From: an uncultured Bacilli bacterium
Lineage (GTDB): Bacteria; Bacillota_I; Bacilli_A; RF39; UBA660
Direction of reading: 5' to 3'
DNA length: 6,469 bases
Assembly (NCBI GenBank): GCA_948552115.1
Contig: CAOWNX010000043.1
Location: 1 to 6,469, forward strand
The notes under the pieces were generated by a model, which was not told the origin of the DNA, did no database searches, and saw only the letters and a list, made by a program, of their open reading frames with translations. Position numbers and translations under genes: made by a program. Positions within the stretch are counted from its first letter, which is position 1. The number at the start of each line of letters is the position of its first letter. Positions 1-5,808 of this stretch are shown in pieces.

Positions 1-276
1 TGTACACTATCCTACTCTGATGATTATTTAAAAGATAATATCTTTAAACAAATTATAATCAACACAATTAAAATATGTGGATTATTAATTTTTATCTTAG
101 TGGGATCTATCATGGCATATGTAGGAACAAGAAATTACATTTCTATGAAAAAAGTAGATTCTATTCAAGAAAATATTGAAAACATCTTAAATTCAATTGA
201 AAATCAACCTCCACAAGAAACTCCTCCAACAGACAATTTACCAACTGACATCCATCAAGCAATGAACAAATTATAA
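1..276 (+). pseudogene. Class B sortase, N-terminal membrane-anchor part (5' end outside window; frame breaks off)
   Basis: The first reading frame is open from the window edge to a TAA at 274-276 (91 codons). It encodes a short polar stretch, one hydrophobic segment (about codons 18-42, roughly IIINTIKICGLLIFILVGSI), then a charged linker with a proline-rich patch (QPPQETPP). This is the usual start of a class B sortase: a signal-anchor helix and a linker before the catalytic domain. The catalytic domain follows directly but in another frame (249-845), so this is best read as the front half of a gene broken by a one-base change. The only ATG in frame (112) lies after the membrane helix and is unlikely to be the start; the true start is probably upstream of the window. 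On its own this piece would be a membrane stub with no enzyme. I am confident of the two-frame arrangement, less so that it is mutation rather than an assembly error. Confidence 0.7.
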
Positions 277-845
277 AAAACAATTACATTGCATCGCTTC
301 TAACAATCAATGAAGATATTGTTGGATGGATTAAAGTAAATAATACGAAAGTGGATTATCCAGTTGTAAAAACATCAGATAATGATTTTTATTTAAAAAA
401 TAATTTATATAAAGAACAAGATATCAATGGTTGGATATATATGGATTATCGAAACAATGAAAAAGAACTCCAACAAAACACAATAATCTATGGACATAAC
501 ATGTATTATAGTGGTGTAATGTTCGGAACACTCAATAAAGTAGCTAACAAGAGTTGGTATAATAATCCGGAAAATTTAACCATTTCCTTTAATACAATGT
601 ATGAAACAATGGATTGGGAAATTTTTTCCATTTACAAAATTCATAAAACATCAGACTACCTAGTAAATGAATTTGCATCCCAAGACGATTTTCTAGAATA
701 CATTAAAAAGATTAAAGACCGTAGCATTAATGATTTTCATGTAGAGATTAAGCCAAATGATAAAATTTTAACACTTTCCACATGTACAGGAGAAAACCAA
801 AGATTTGTAGTTCATGCCAAACTAAAAACAGAAAAAAGCAACTAA
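249..845 (+). CDS. Class B sortase, catalytic domain (out of frame with its N-terminal part)
   Basis: This is a cysteine transpeptidase of the sortase B type, which attaches surface proteins to peptidoglycan (or polymerises pilins) on the outer face of the membrane. The frame is open from a TGA at 246-248 to TAA at 843-845. Domain landmarks in order are the opening INEDIVGWIKV (309-338), DYPVV (354-368), GWIYMDYRN, catalytic His in IIYGHNM (codon 495-497), catalytic Cys in TLSTCTG (783-785) and the active-site Arg in NQRFVVHA (801-803). All three active-site residues are present. No good start codon exists in this frame before GTG 351, and starting there would remove the conserved first strand, so 351 is not a credible start. 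The product must come from a frame shift relative to 1-276, or the gene is dead. No sorting-signal substrate is encoded nearby. Family assignment is firm; whether it works is uncertain. Confidence 0.85.
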   Translation, partial: HPSSNEQIIKNNYIASLLTINEDIVGWIKVNNTKVDYPVVKTSDNDFYLKNNLYKEQDINGWIYMDYRNNEKELQQNTIIYGHNMYYSGVMFGTLNKVANKSWYNNPENLTISFNTMYETMDWEIFSIYKIHKTSDYLVNEFASQDDFLEYIKKIKDRSINDFHVEIKPNDKILTLSTCTGENQRFVVHAKLKTEKSN

Positions 846-855
846 ATGCTTTTTT
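832..855. terminator. Bidirectional intrinsic terminator between convergent sortase and glycosyltransferase genes
   Basis: A perfect 9-base-pair stem pairs 832-840 (AAAAAAGCA) with 847-855 (TGCTTTTTT) around a 6-base loop. Both the sortase stop (843-845) and the glycosyltransferase stop (842-844, minus strand) lie in the loop. A T-rich run follows on the plus strand, and the A run gives a T run on the minus strand, so it can serve both genes. Only two pairs are G-C, so the hairpin is weak by thermodynamics. Confidence 0.6.
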
Positions 856-1945
856 TATTTTCCAAAAAATTTTGAATCACTTCCACATTTTTTTGTAACC
901 GCAAATCATTCGGATTCATATCAAACGCTTTTTTTGCATACATTAAAGATTCATTCTCATAATGTAACTGAAAACACAAAATACTAAGCAAATCATAAAC
1001 ATGATAATCCCAAGCAAATGGTTCATTAATATAACTACTACTTCTCTCTAAAATCAATAATGCATCCTGAACATACTGATAAGCTTCTTTATATTCTTTC
1101 AAAGTATATTTCAAAAAAGCCATTTCCAAATATCCTTCTCTCAAATATGGTGCTTCCTTCATGGCTTTTTGATACCAAAGTTCCGCCTCTTCATAAAAAC
1201 CTTGATAAGCATAACATCGAGCAAGAAAACGCATCGATGCACATCGCTCATCCTTCCAAGTAGCTTTTGGCAGATTCAAATGACGATGAAGAGTAGTAAT
1301 TGCCTCATTCCATTTTCCATAAAACATATACTCTCTTCCCAAATAATGCATATTTCGATCATCATCTGGGTCTTCCAAAATACTCATTTCCAATAAAGGC
1401 AAATAACTTCCACGTGACTTATTCTTATCTGGATAATGATTTAAAACAATTTCATTTGTTATTACTTCAGTTTCAAAAAAAGAATTTTCTGGTTCCAAAA
1501 CCTCATGAACTGGATGTTTCCAAATATAACCTACTCTACTATGAATTTTATTAATGTGAAAAGTGGTAGCAGGATTTCCATATTCATCAAAACTCCAATG
1601 ATATAAATATCTCAAACGAGTAATTGATTGACTTAACCATAAGTTTTCTAAAACATCTCGCCAACCTTCATCAAATAATTCATCCAAATCCGTACAAACA
1701 CAAATATCAGTATCCTCTGGAACCATCTTCAAAGATTCATTACGCGCAACATCAAATCTCCATGGAACAATTTCTTTTTGAATCACGTGAACACCAAGAC
1801 GTTCCAATTTTTCAACCGTATCATCTTGAGACCCCGTATCTAATACATAAATTTCATCAGCTTCCTTCATTGACTCAACCCACCGTGATACAAAACTACT
1901 TTCATTTTTACTAATTGCATAAACACATATTTTTAATTTTTTCAT
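842..1945 (-). CDS. Family 2-like glycosyltransferase with C-terminal TPR repeats
   Basis: This 367-residue protein is predicted to transfer a sugar from a nucleotide-sugar donor; the acceptor is unknown. The N-terminal half is a GT-A fold: KICVYAISKNESSFV (5-19), the nucleotide-binding VLDTGSQDDT (34-43), FDVARNESL (64-72), the metal-binding DLDE (86-89) standing in for the DxD motif, and WKHPVHE (142-148), as seen in related enzymes. From about residue 195 to 350 there are four or so TPR-like helical pairs, for example YAYQGFYEEAELWYQKA (245-261) and YENESLMYAKKAFDMNP (329-345), which probably bind a protein partner or acceptor. There is no signal peptide or membrane helix, so it acts in the cytoplasm. 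The ATG is preceded by GTAGGGG five bases upstream. The architecture resembles the SunS-type peptide S-glycosyltransferases, but there is no bacteriocin precursor gene here, so protein or surface-glycan modification is equally possible. It has its own terminator in common with the convergent sortase. Confidence 0.85.
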   Translation of the reverse strand: MKKLKICVYAISKNESSFVSRWVESMKEADEIYVLDTGSQDDTVEKLERLGVHVIQKEIVPWRFDVARNESLKMVPEDTDICVCTDLDELFDEGWRDVLENLWLSQSITRLRYLYHWSFDEYGNPATTFHINKIHSRVGYIWKHPVHEVLEPENSFFETEVITNEIVLNHYPDKNKSRGSYLPLLEMSILEDPDDDRNMHYLGREYMFYGKWNEAITTLHRHLNLPKATWKDERCASMRFLARCYAYQGFYEEAELWYQKAMKEAPYLREGYLEMAFLKYTLKEYKEAYQYVQDALLILERSSSYINEPFAWDYHVYDLLSILCFQLHYENESLMYAKKAFDMNPNDLRLQKNVEVIQNFLENKKSI

Positions 1946-1965
1946 AAAAACCCCTACAATACAAT

Positions 1966-1987
1966 ATGTTAAAAAATATTTAACACA
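1966..1987. repeat. Inverted repeat upstream of the glycosyltransferase gene
   Basis: TGTTAAA (1967-1973) and TTTAACA (1979-1985) are perfect inverted copies around 5 bases, and the similarity extends imperfectly outward (about 9 of 11 per arm). It sits about 20 bases before the start codon of the minus-strand glycosyltransferase and overlaps a weak promoter-like pair (TTAAAT, 16 bases, TATTGT). It could be an operator or a 5' leader hairpin. In such AT-rich DNA chance is also possible. Confidence 0.3.
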
Positions 1988-1991
1988 TAAA

Positions 1992-2013
1992 AAAAAAGCC
2001 TAAAAGCTTTTTT
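1992..2013 (-). terminator. Intrinsic terminator of the Asn-rich membrane protein gene
   Basis: Read on the minus strand, AAAAAAGC, a 6-base loop TTTTAG, then GCTTTTTT form an 8-base-pair stem followed by more T residues. The stop codon of the upstream gene (2012-2014) overlaps the foot of the stem. It has the same AAAAAAGC/GCTTTTTT design as the hairpin at 832-855. Confidence 0.65.
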
Positions 2014-3613
2014 ATCGATTCTTACAAGAAATCCCTTGATTAATATGAAATTCTTTTAATTCCTCATAAACAGTCGGAAAAGGATTAACATTAAATTCTG
2101 TAGCAAGCTCATCTGTAGTTAATACTTGAGTTAATTTAATAACAAAATTATCATCATCAAACTCTGCTTCACCAATCATTCCATTAATTCCAGTAGAAGG
2201 AGTGTACCCTGTTTTAATCGTTTTATATTCAGTTTCCTCCTTAAAAGTATAAGTAGAAATTTTCTGAGTACGTACCAATTCACCATCTGTACTAATTCCG
2301 TAACTATAAGAAACATCCAAATCAGCATTTAATGTATTATTTGGCAAAGATGTTGGTGTACAATACATAAACTTAACTGGAGCATTTAAAGAAACAACCA
2401 ACGTAGCCACTACTTTCTTTTGATTCTCATATTCATCAGATACTAAAATTTCTACCTCATAAGTACCTTCTGTCTCTGTAAGAGTATCTAAATCTTGTGT
2501 ACTATCTGCAAGTTCATAACTACAACTAGTAAAATCTTCACAAGAAACAATAAAATCTTCTAATTTCAGTGCTGCCCCTGGAACAACCATGACTTCTCTT
2601 ACTGTAACTTCTGGTGCCACATTATCTTGTAAAACAATCGTACCAGTTTTCACAGTAGGACCACAAGTTATCTTATATTCATAAGAACCCATTTTTGTCA
2701 AATCAACTTTCGAAGTATCCAAAGTACAATTATTAATATCATACCCTTGAACACTACCATAATCTGCAATTTTTGTAGACAATGGCTTTCCTAAATCCAA
2801 AAACATATCATTTGCTACAATAGACACCTTTGATACATTTGCCTTAGAACCATTTAATACAAAATAAACTCCACATCCAATAACCAAAATCAACAACACT
2901 GCCATCAAAATAATAGTAGTTTTAGACAAAGGTTTCTTTTCCTTTTTTTGTTTTCCATTTTGCGGACCCATAACAGGAGGTGTCGGAACAGCTCCTAACA
3001 TATTTGGAGTTCCTAACTGATTATTCGGATCCATTCCAGTTGGAGAAAAAGGATTTGGATTAAAATTATTATTTTGCTGTTGCATTCCATTATTAACACC
3101 CATCGGAGCATTTGTCATATTTGCATTAAAATCCATAGATGGATTAACATTCATAGGATTTGGTGAAACCGTTCCTACTCCATCTACTGTAGGTACTTGT
3201 CCCATATTATTTGAAATCATTCCACTTCCATCCATAGAATTAACAGGATTTGAAAAAGGATTAGTTCCTAAATTTCCAGAATTAGGGGTAAGAAGATTCT
3301 GTTGTCCACTCATATCCATTGGGTTAACATTTGACTGAGGAGTAACCATTGACGAATTCATCATAGAATTTTGTGAAAAATTACCATTCATATCAACACC
3401 CTGATTCAAATTATTTGGTTGTTGATTAACTGGATCAATTCCTCCTCCAATTGGAGCACCCATATTCATACTCCCTAAACTAACACCTTGAAGTCCGCCG
3501 GATGAAGGAAGACTTCCATTAGAATTACTAAAATCAGGGTTTGGTGTAATTCCAGGTTGATTAGGATTTCCTCCTCCATTTACTCCATTCATATTTGTAT
3601 CATTATAATTCAT
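2012..3613 (-). CDS. Uncharacterised single-pass membrane protein: Asn/Met/Pro/Gly-rich cytoplasmic tail, exported Ig-like modules
   Basis: I do not recognise a named gene. From the preferred start the protein has 533 residues. Residues 1-220 are low complexity, about one fifth Asn with much Met, Pro, Gly, Ser and Gln, and contain no Lys, Arg, Glu, His, Trp or Cys. A basic patch (KQKKEKKPLSK) and one hydrophobic helix (about 232-254) follow, so the tail should be cytoplasmic and the C-terminus outside. The outer part has two beta-sandwich-like modules of the DUF5011/bacterial Ig-like style: about 260-330, ending TGTIVLQD, and about 334-408, with DNVAPEVTV and GTYEVEILVSDEYENQ. A third region (about 412-533) contains YTFKEETEYKTIK and vaguely recalls DUF1307 lipoproteins. 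Exported cysteines lie at 296/317, 358/364 and 418/530, which suggests one pair per region. An ATG six bases further upstream (3617-3619) is rejected because it sits 1 base from the ribosome-binding site. Own promoter and terminator. Function unknown; an envelope scaffold or sensor role would be guesswork. Confidence 0.75.
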   Translation of the reverse strand: MNYNDTNMNGVNGGGNPNQPGITPNPDFSNSNGSLPSSGGLQGVSLGSMNMGAPIGGGIDPVNQQPNNLNQGVDMNGNFSQNSMMNSSMVTPQSNVNPMDMSGQQNLLTPNSGNLGTNPFSNPVNSMDGSGMISNNMGQVPTVDGVGTVSPNPMNVNPSMDFNANMTNAPMGVNNGMQQQNNNFNPNPFSPTGMDPNNQLGTPNMLGAVPTPPVMGPQNGKQKKEKKPLSKTTIILMAVLLILVIGCGVYFVLNGSKANVSKVSIVANDMFLDLGKPLSTKIADYGSVQGYDINNCTLDTSKVDLTKMGSYEYKITCGPTVKTGTIVLQDNVAPEVTVREVMVVPGAALKLEDFIVSCEDFTSCSYELADSTQDLDTLTETEGTYEVEILVSDEYENQKKVVATLVVSLNAPVKFMYCTPTSLPNNTLNADLDVSYSYGISTDGELVRTQKISTYTFKEETEYKTIKTGYTPSTGINGMIGEAEFDDDNFVIKLTQVLTTDELATEFNVNPFPTVYEELKEFHINQGISCKNR

Positions 3614-3620
3614 AATCATA

Positions 3621-3627
3621 CCCCTTT
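3621..3627 (-). promoter_or_regulatory. Ribosome-binding site that fixes the start of the Asn-rich protein at 3613
   Basis: On the minus strand AAAGGGG lies 7 bases before the ATG at 3611-3613, but only 1 base before the ATG at 3617-3619. The second ATG is therefore the likely start, two codons shorter than the longest reading frame. Confidence 0.75.
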
Positions 3628-3639
3628 ACTATATCTAAT

Positions 3640-3668
3640 ATTATAGACATAAACAATCAAAAAGGCAA
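3640..3668 (-). promoter_or_regulatory. Sigma-A-type promoter of the Asn-rich membrane protein gene
   Basis: On the minus strand a TTGCCT -35 (3663-3668) and a perfect TATAAT -10 (3640-3645) are separated by 17 bases. The predicted transcript start is near 3633, which gives a leader of about 20 bases before the start codon. The -35 box falls in the T-rich tail of the terminator for the upstream glucosaminidase gene. Confidence 0.65.
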
Positions 3669-3673
3669 GAAAA

Positions 3674-3698
3674 AAGAAAGTAAAACGATTACTTTCTT
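3674..3698 (-). terminator. Intrinsic terminator of the glucosaminidase-like gene
   Basis: Arms 3674-3683 (AAGAAAGTAA) and 3689-3698 (TTACTTTCTT) are perfectly complementary around a 5-base loop. On the minus strand the stem is followed by a T-rich run. It begins 2 bases after the stop codon of the gene at 3701-4369. Confidence 0.75.
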
Positions 3699-3700
3699 CT

Positions 3701-4369
3701 CTAATTTGCTTTTATTTTTGATATATATTTATTTACTTTTGTAGCCCAGGTATTACTTTCCGCATATTTTTTTCCAATTAGTTCTACAGTCGTAAGTCCT
3801 CTTTGATAATAATTCAAAGATAAATTTTTAATAAAAGCTTCAATCCCTTCATCAATCGAAGAAAACCTTTCATAAGATCCTCCTCCACATCCAGGACTTC
3901 CTTTCATTCCCCCCACATTGTTGCAAGTTCGTACAAGTGAACTACATCTTCCTGAATTACATCCAGTTTCTAGTAGTACAATTGCTACAGCAACATAAGG
4001 ATCTACTCCATATTTTAAGGATAAATCAGCAAATTTTTCACCATATCCTGATAAAGTAGATTTTAAACTTCGATCTAATTTTGCACCTAACTCTTCTTTC
4101 GTCATTCCATCATATACAATGATTGGAACAACTTCCAAAGACATCGGTACTTCCAAAACACTCTGTATTACTTCTACTTCTTGTTGTTTAGAATTTGCTT
4201 GTAAACTATTTTGGAAAAACGAACGAGTACGTAAATAACTCCCCATAGTACTTACATCACTTTGTAAATCCATAATCGTTATACGTTGATAAACAAAAAT
4301 CCAAACAAGAAAGAAGAATATTGCGATTATGGCTCCAATAAGAGCCTTAACCGACGGTAATTTTTCCAT
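3701..4369 (-). CDS. Membrane-anchored lysozyme-fold peptidoglycan hydrolase, glucosaminidase-like
   Basis: This 222-residue protein probably cleaves the glycan strands of peptidoglycan outside the membrane. Residues 8-28 form one N-terminal membrane helix (signal anchor), followed by a 50-residue linker. The catalytic region starts near 88 (GMTKEELGAKLDRSL) and continues through YGVDPYVAVAIVLLETGC (120-137), where E134 fits the catalytic glutamate of the lysozyme fold. Next come CNNVGGMKG (149-157), equivalent to the NNLFGIKG motif of glucosaminidases, then FSSIDEGIEAFIKNL (169-183) and a Trp-containing end (WATKVNKYISKI). This order matches the GH73/FlgJ-like glucosaminidase superfamily. 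Cysteines 137, 142, 149 and 161 crowd the active-site face, which is unusual. A good AGAGGT ribosome-binding site lies 7 bases before the ATG. A promoter (4404-4432) and a terminator (3674-3698) flank it, so it is probably monocistronic. Substrate bond (glucosaminidase or lytic transglycosylase) cannot be settled from sequence. Confidence 0.82.
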   Translation of the reverse strand: MEKLPSVKALIGAIIAIFFFLVWIFVYQRITIMDLQSDVSTMGSYLRTRSFFQNSLQANSKQQEVEVIQSVLEVPMSLEVVPIIVYDGMTKEELGAKLDRSLKSTLSGYGEKFADLSLKYGVDPYVAVAIVLLETGCNSGRCSSLVRTCNNVGGMKGSPGCGGGSYERFSSIDEGIEAFIKNLSLNYYQRGLTTVELIGKKYAESNTWATKVNKYISKIKAN

Positions 4370-4403
4370 GTATCTCTACCTCTTTTTTGCGGAAACATCA
4401 ATA

Positions 4404-4432
4404 ATACTATCATAGTTTATGTAAAAAAGCAA
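4404..4432 (-). promoter_or_regulatory. Sigma-A-type promoter of the glucosaminidase-like gene
   Basis: On the minus strand TTGCTT (4427-4432), 17 bases, TAGTAT (4404-4409) is a reasonable -35/-10 pair. The predicted transcript start is near 4397, about 28 bases before the start codon and just ahead of its AGAGGT ribosome-binding site. Confidence 0.5.
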
Positions 4433-4505
4433 ATTTTGATACAACCAGCGACAAAATAAGACATTTTTACTCATCGCTAAATCTACTTTTTCCTATCAGT
4501 CTCAA

Positions 4506-4625
4506 ATTAAAGACTTAAAACTACATTACTATAAAATTTTATAATGTTTCTTACCACAAAAATATCAAATAAAAAATACAAACGCAAATCACCAATTATT
4601 CAAATCTAAAACAGAAAAAAGCAAT
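4506..4625 (+). pseudogene. Possible decayed C-terminal fragment of a sortase
   Basis: Three short blocks match the end of the sortase at 249-845 in the same order, strand and reading frame: IKD (4506-4514), KIL (4533-4541) and KTEKSN (4608-4625). The last block includes a 17-base identity, followed after a gap by a similar T-rich run. A TAA at 4542-4544 interrupts the frame exactly where the catalytic TLSTC should be. No active-site residue survives. The blocks are A-rich, so chance similarity is a serious alternative. Confidence 0.28.
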
Positions 4626-4708
4626 TTTTTATTTTTATTCTAACAAAATATTCAAAATCTTTTTTCTAAATAAACTCTATTTAAAAAAAAAATAAATCTT
4701 TAAAAAAA

Positions 4709-5230
4709 TTATCCAAAAAACAAACGAACAATAAAAAAACTAGAGACGATTCCTACAAAATCTGCAAATAATCCTGCACCCAAAGCATGACCAGTCTTTT
4801 TCACGCGAATACTACCAAAATAAAGAGCTAAAACATAAATTGTTGTATCAGTACATCCCTGTAATGTTGAAGCAAGCCTTCCCACAAAAGAATCTGGACC
4901 ATACAAAATTAAGATATTATTTAAAATAGCTAAAGAAGCTGTTCCACTAATCGGTCGTACCAGAGCCATAGGAAGAATCTCAATCGGAATATGAATCAAA
5001 CGAAAAAGAGGCGCCAAAAATTGAAAAGCCCATTCAATAAAATGACTATTCAAAAACAAATTCGTAGCAAATACCATAGCAATAATAGAAGGTGCAATAT
5101 GAAATGTCATAACCAAACCTTCTTTTGCTCCAGCAAGAAAAGATTCATAAATATCGACATTCCGATAAAAACCATACATAACAACCAAAAAAACAAAAAT
5201 GGGAATAATAAAAACAGATATCAAACTCAT
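4709..5230 (-). CDS. spmB: Spore maturation protein B
   Basis: This 173-residue integral membrane protein has about the length of Bacillus subtilis SpmB (178). In Bacillus, SpmA and SpmB are needed for full spore-core dehydration and heat resistance; the transported substrate, if any, is not known. Several hydrophobic segments are visible (about 4-22, 46-60, 84-110, 130-142 and 153-172). The family signature is clear in RPISGTASLAI (92-102), YGPDSFVGRLAS (110-121), QGCTDTTIYVL (124-134) and the C-terminal GLFADFVGIVSS. The fold belongs to the nucleoside-transporter/FeoB gate superfamily. Its ATG overlaps the TGA of spmA (ATGA, 5227-5230), and AGAGGAAA just upstream gives a ribosome-binding site inside spmA, so the two are translationally coupled. 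It is last in the operon, and no strong terminator is visible after it. Confidence 0.93.
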   Translation of the reverse strand: MSLISVFIIPIFVFLVVMYGFYRNVDIYESFLAGAKEGLVMTFHIAPSIIAMVFATNLFLNSHFIEWAFQFLAPLFRLIHIPIEILPMALVRPISGTASLAILNNILILYGPDSFVGRLASTLQGCTDTTIYVLALYFGSIRVKKTGHALGAGLFADFVGIVSSFFIVRLFFG

Positions 5231-5808
5231 AAACGTTTCCTCTTTCGTAAAATATAATCCATGGTAAGTCCTGCAATACTAGAACAAATTGTAGCCAAAA
5301 TAGAAGTTATAATAATTTCTGATGGATTTGCACTTCCTTGACTCATACGTAAAGCAATCACAGTAGTAGGAATAATCGTAACTCCTCCAGTATTTAAAAT
5401 TAAAAACGTTACCATGGCCTCCGTTGCCGTATCCTTTTTTGGATTATTCTTTTGCATTTCCTCCATTGCTTTCAGTCCAAATGGAGTCGCAGCAGAACCA
5501 AGTCCCAAAGCATTCGCTGCCATGTTTGATGCAATATACCCAAGAGCTGGATCTTCCTTTCTTAAACTTGGAAATAACTTATGCAAAACTGGCCGTACTA
5601 GATTAGAAAATTTTTGTAAAAGTCCAGCATTCTCTGCAATTTTCATAACTCCAGTCCATAACACAAGAATCGGTAACATTTCAAAAATCAACTTCATCCC
5701 ATCACTTGCACCATGTAATATTTGATCATTTAACGCTTCTACTTGTCCAGTAACAATGGAAAATACTACTCCAATTAAAATAAAACTCCCCCAAATTACA
5801 CTTACCAT
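5227..5808 (-). CDS. spmA: Spore maturation protein A
   Basis: With the start at 5808 the protein has 193 residues, close to B. subtilis SpmA (196) and beginning in the same way (MVSVIWGS against MVNIIWVS). It is a membrane protein of the gate-domain superfamily and the partner of SpmB in spore maturation. Signatures include ILVLWTGVMKIAENAGLL (47-64), LFPSLRKEDPALGYIASN (78-95), the conserved NALGLGSAATPFGLKAMEEM (99-118) and NTGGVTIIPTTVIALRM (139-155), ending with a basic tail (RKRKRL). A GTG at 5818-5820 gives a longer frame, but it lies inside the ribosome-binding site AGGTGG and is rejected. The gene overlaps the end of dacB by 7 bases and the start of spmB by 4, so all three should be co-translated. 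In Bacillus the operon is controlled by the mother-cell sigma factor SigE; the promoter is outside this window. Confidence 0.94.
   Translation of the reverse strand: MVSVIWGSFILIGVVFSIVTGQVEALNDQILHGASDGMKLIFEMLPILVLWTGVMKIAENAGLLQKFSNLVRPVLHKLFPSLRKEDPALGYIASNMAANALGLGSAATPFGLKAMEEMQKNNPKKDTATEAMVTFLILNTGGVTIIPTTVIALRMSQGSANPSEIIITSILATICSSIAGLTMDYILRKRKRL

Larger units (their letters stand above)
4370..4708. other. 339-base AT-rich gap between the glucosaminidase-like gene and spmB
   Basis: No intact gene is visible on either strand. The left end holds the promoter and ribosome-binding site of the glucosaminidase-like gene. The middle (about 4506-4625) contains a possible decayed sortase end on the plus strand. 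The right end, downstream of the spmB stop, has only A/T hairpins, such as AAAAAA-GCAA-TTTTTT (4615-4630), and long A runs (4682-4692). I see no G-C-containing terminator for the spm operon, so its 3' end is unresolved. No tRNA or riboswitch-like structure was recognised. Confidence 0.6.

Noticed and set aside
275..281. AAAAAAC slippery heptamer as a programmed -1 frameshift site for the sortase
   Set aside because: It lies across and beyond the stop codon of the first frame (274-276), so the ribosome would terminate before decoding it in the needed register; no better slippery site was seen in 249-274.
1060..1914. Several plus-strand open frames opposite the glycosyltransferase gene
   Set aside because: They overlap each other and lie wholly antisense to a gene with clear domains; their translations show no recognisable motif, and they are products of AT-rich codon usage.
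2012..3613. Asn-rich protein as a substrate of the neighbouring sortase
   Set aside because: It has no C-terminal sorting motif, hydrophobic stretch and charged tail, and its membrane topology (cytoplasmic N-terminus) does not fit; NP-rich strings are on the cytoplasmic side.
4620..4692. Intrinsic terminator for the dacB-spmA-spmB operon
   Set aside because: The hairpins here are made only of A-T pairs (for example 4665-4681) and are not placed before a clean T run on the minus strand, so I did not call one.
4991..5725. Plus-strand open frames opposite spmA and spmB
   Set aside because: They are antisense to strongly recognised family members and have Lys/Asn-rich or membrane-mirror composition without ribosome-binding sites.
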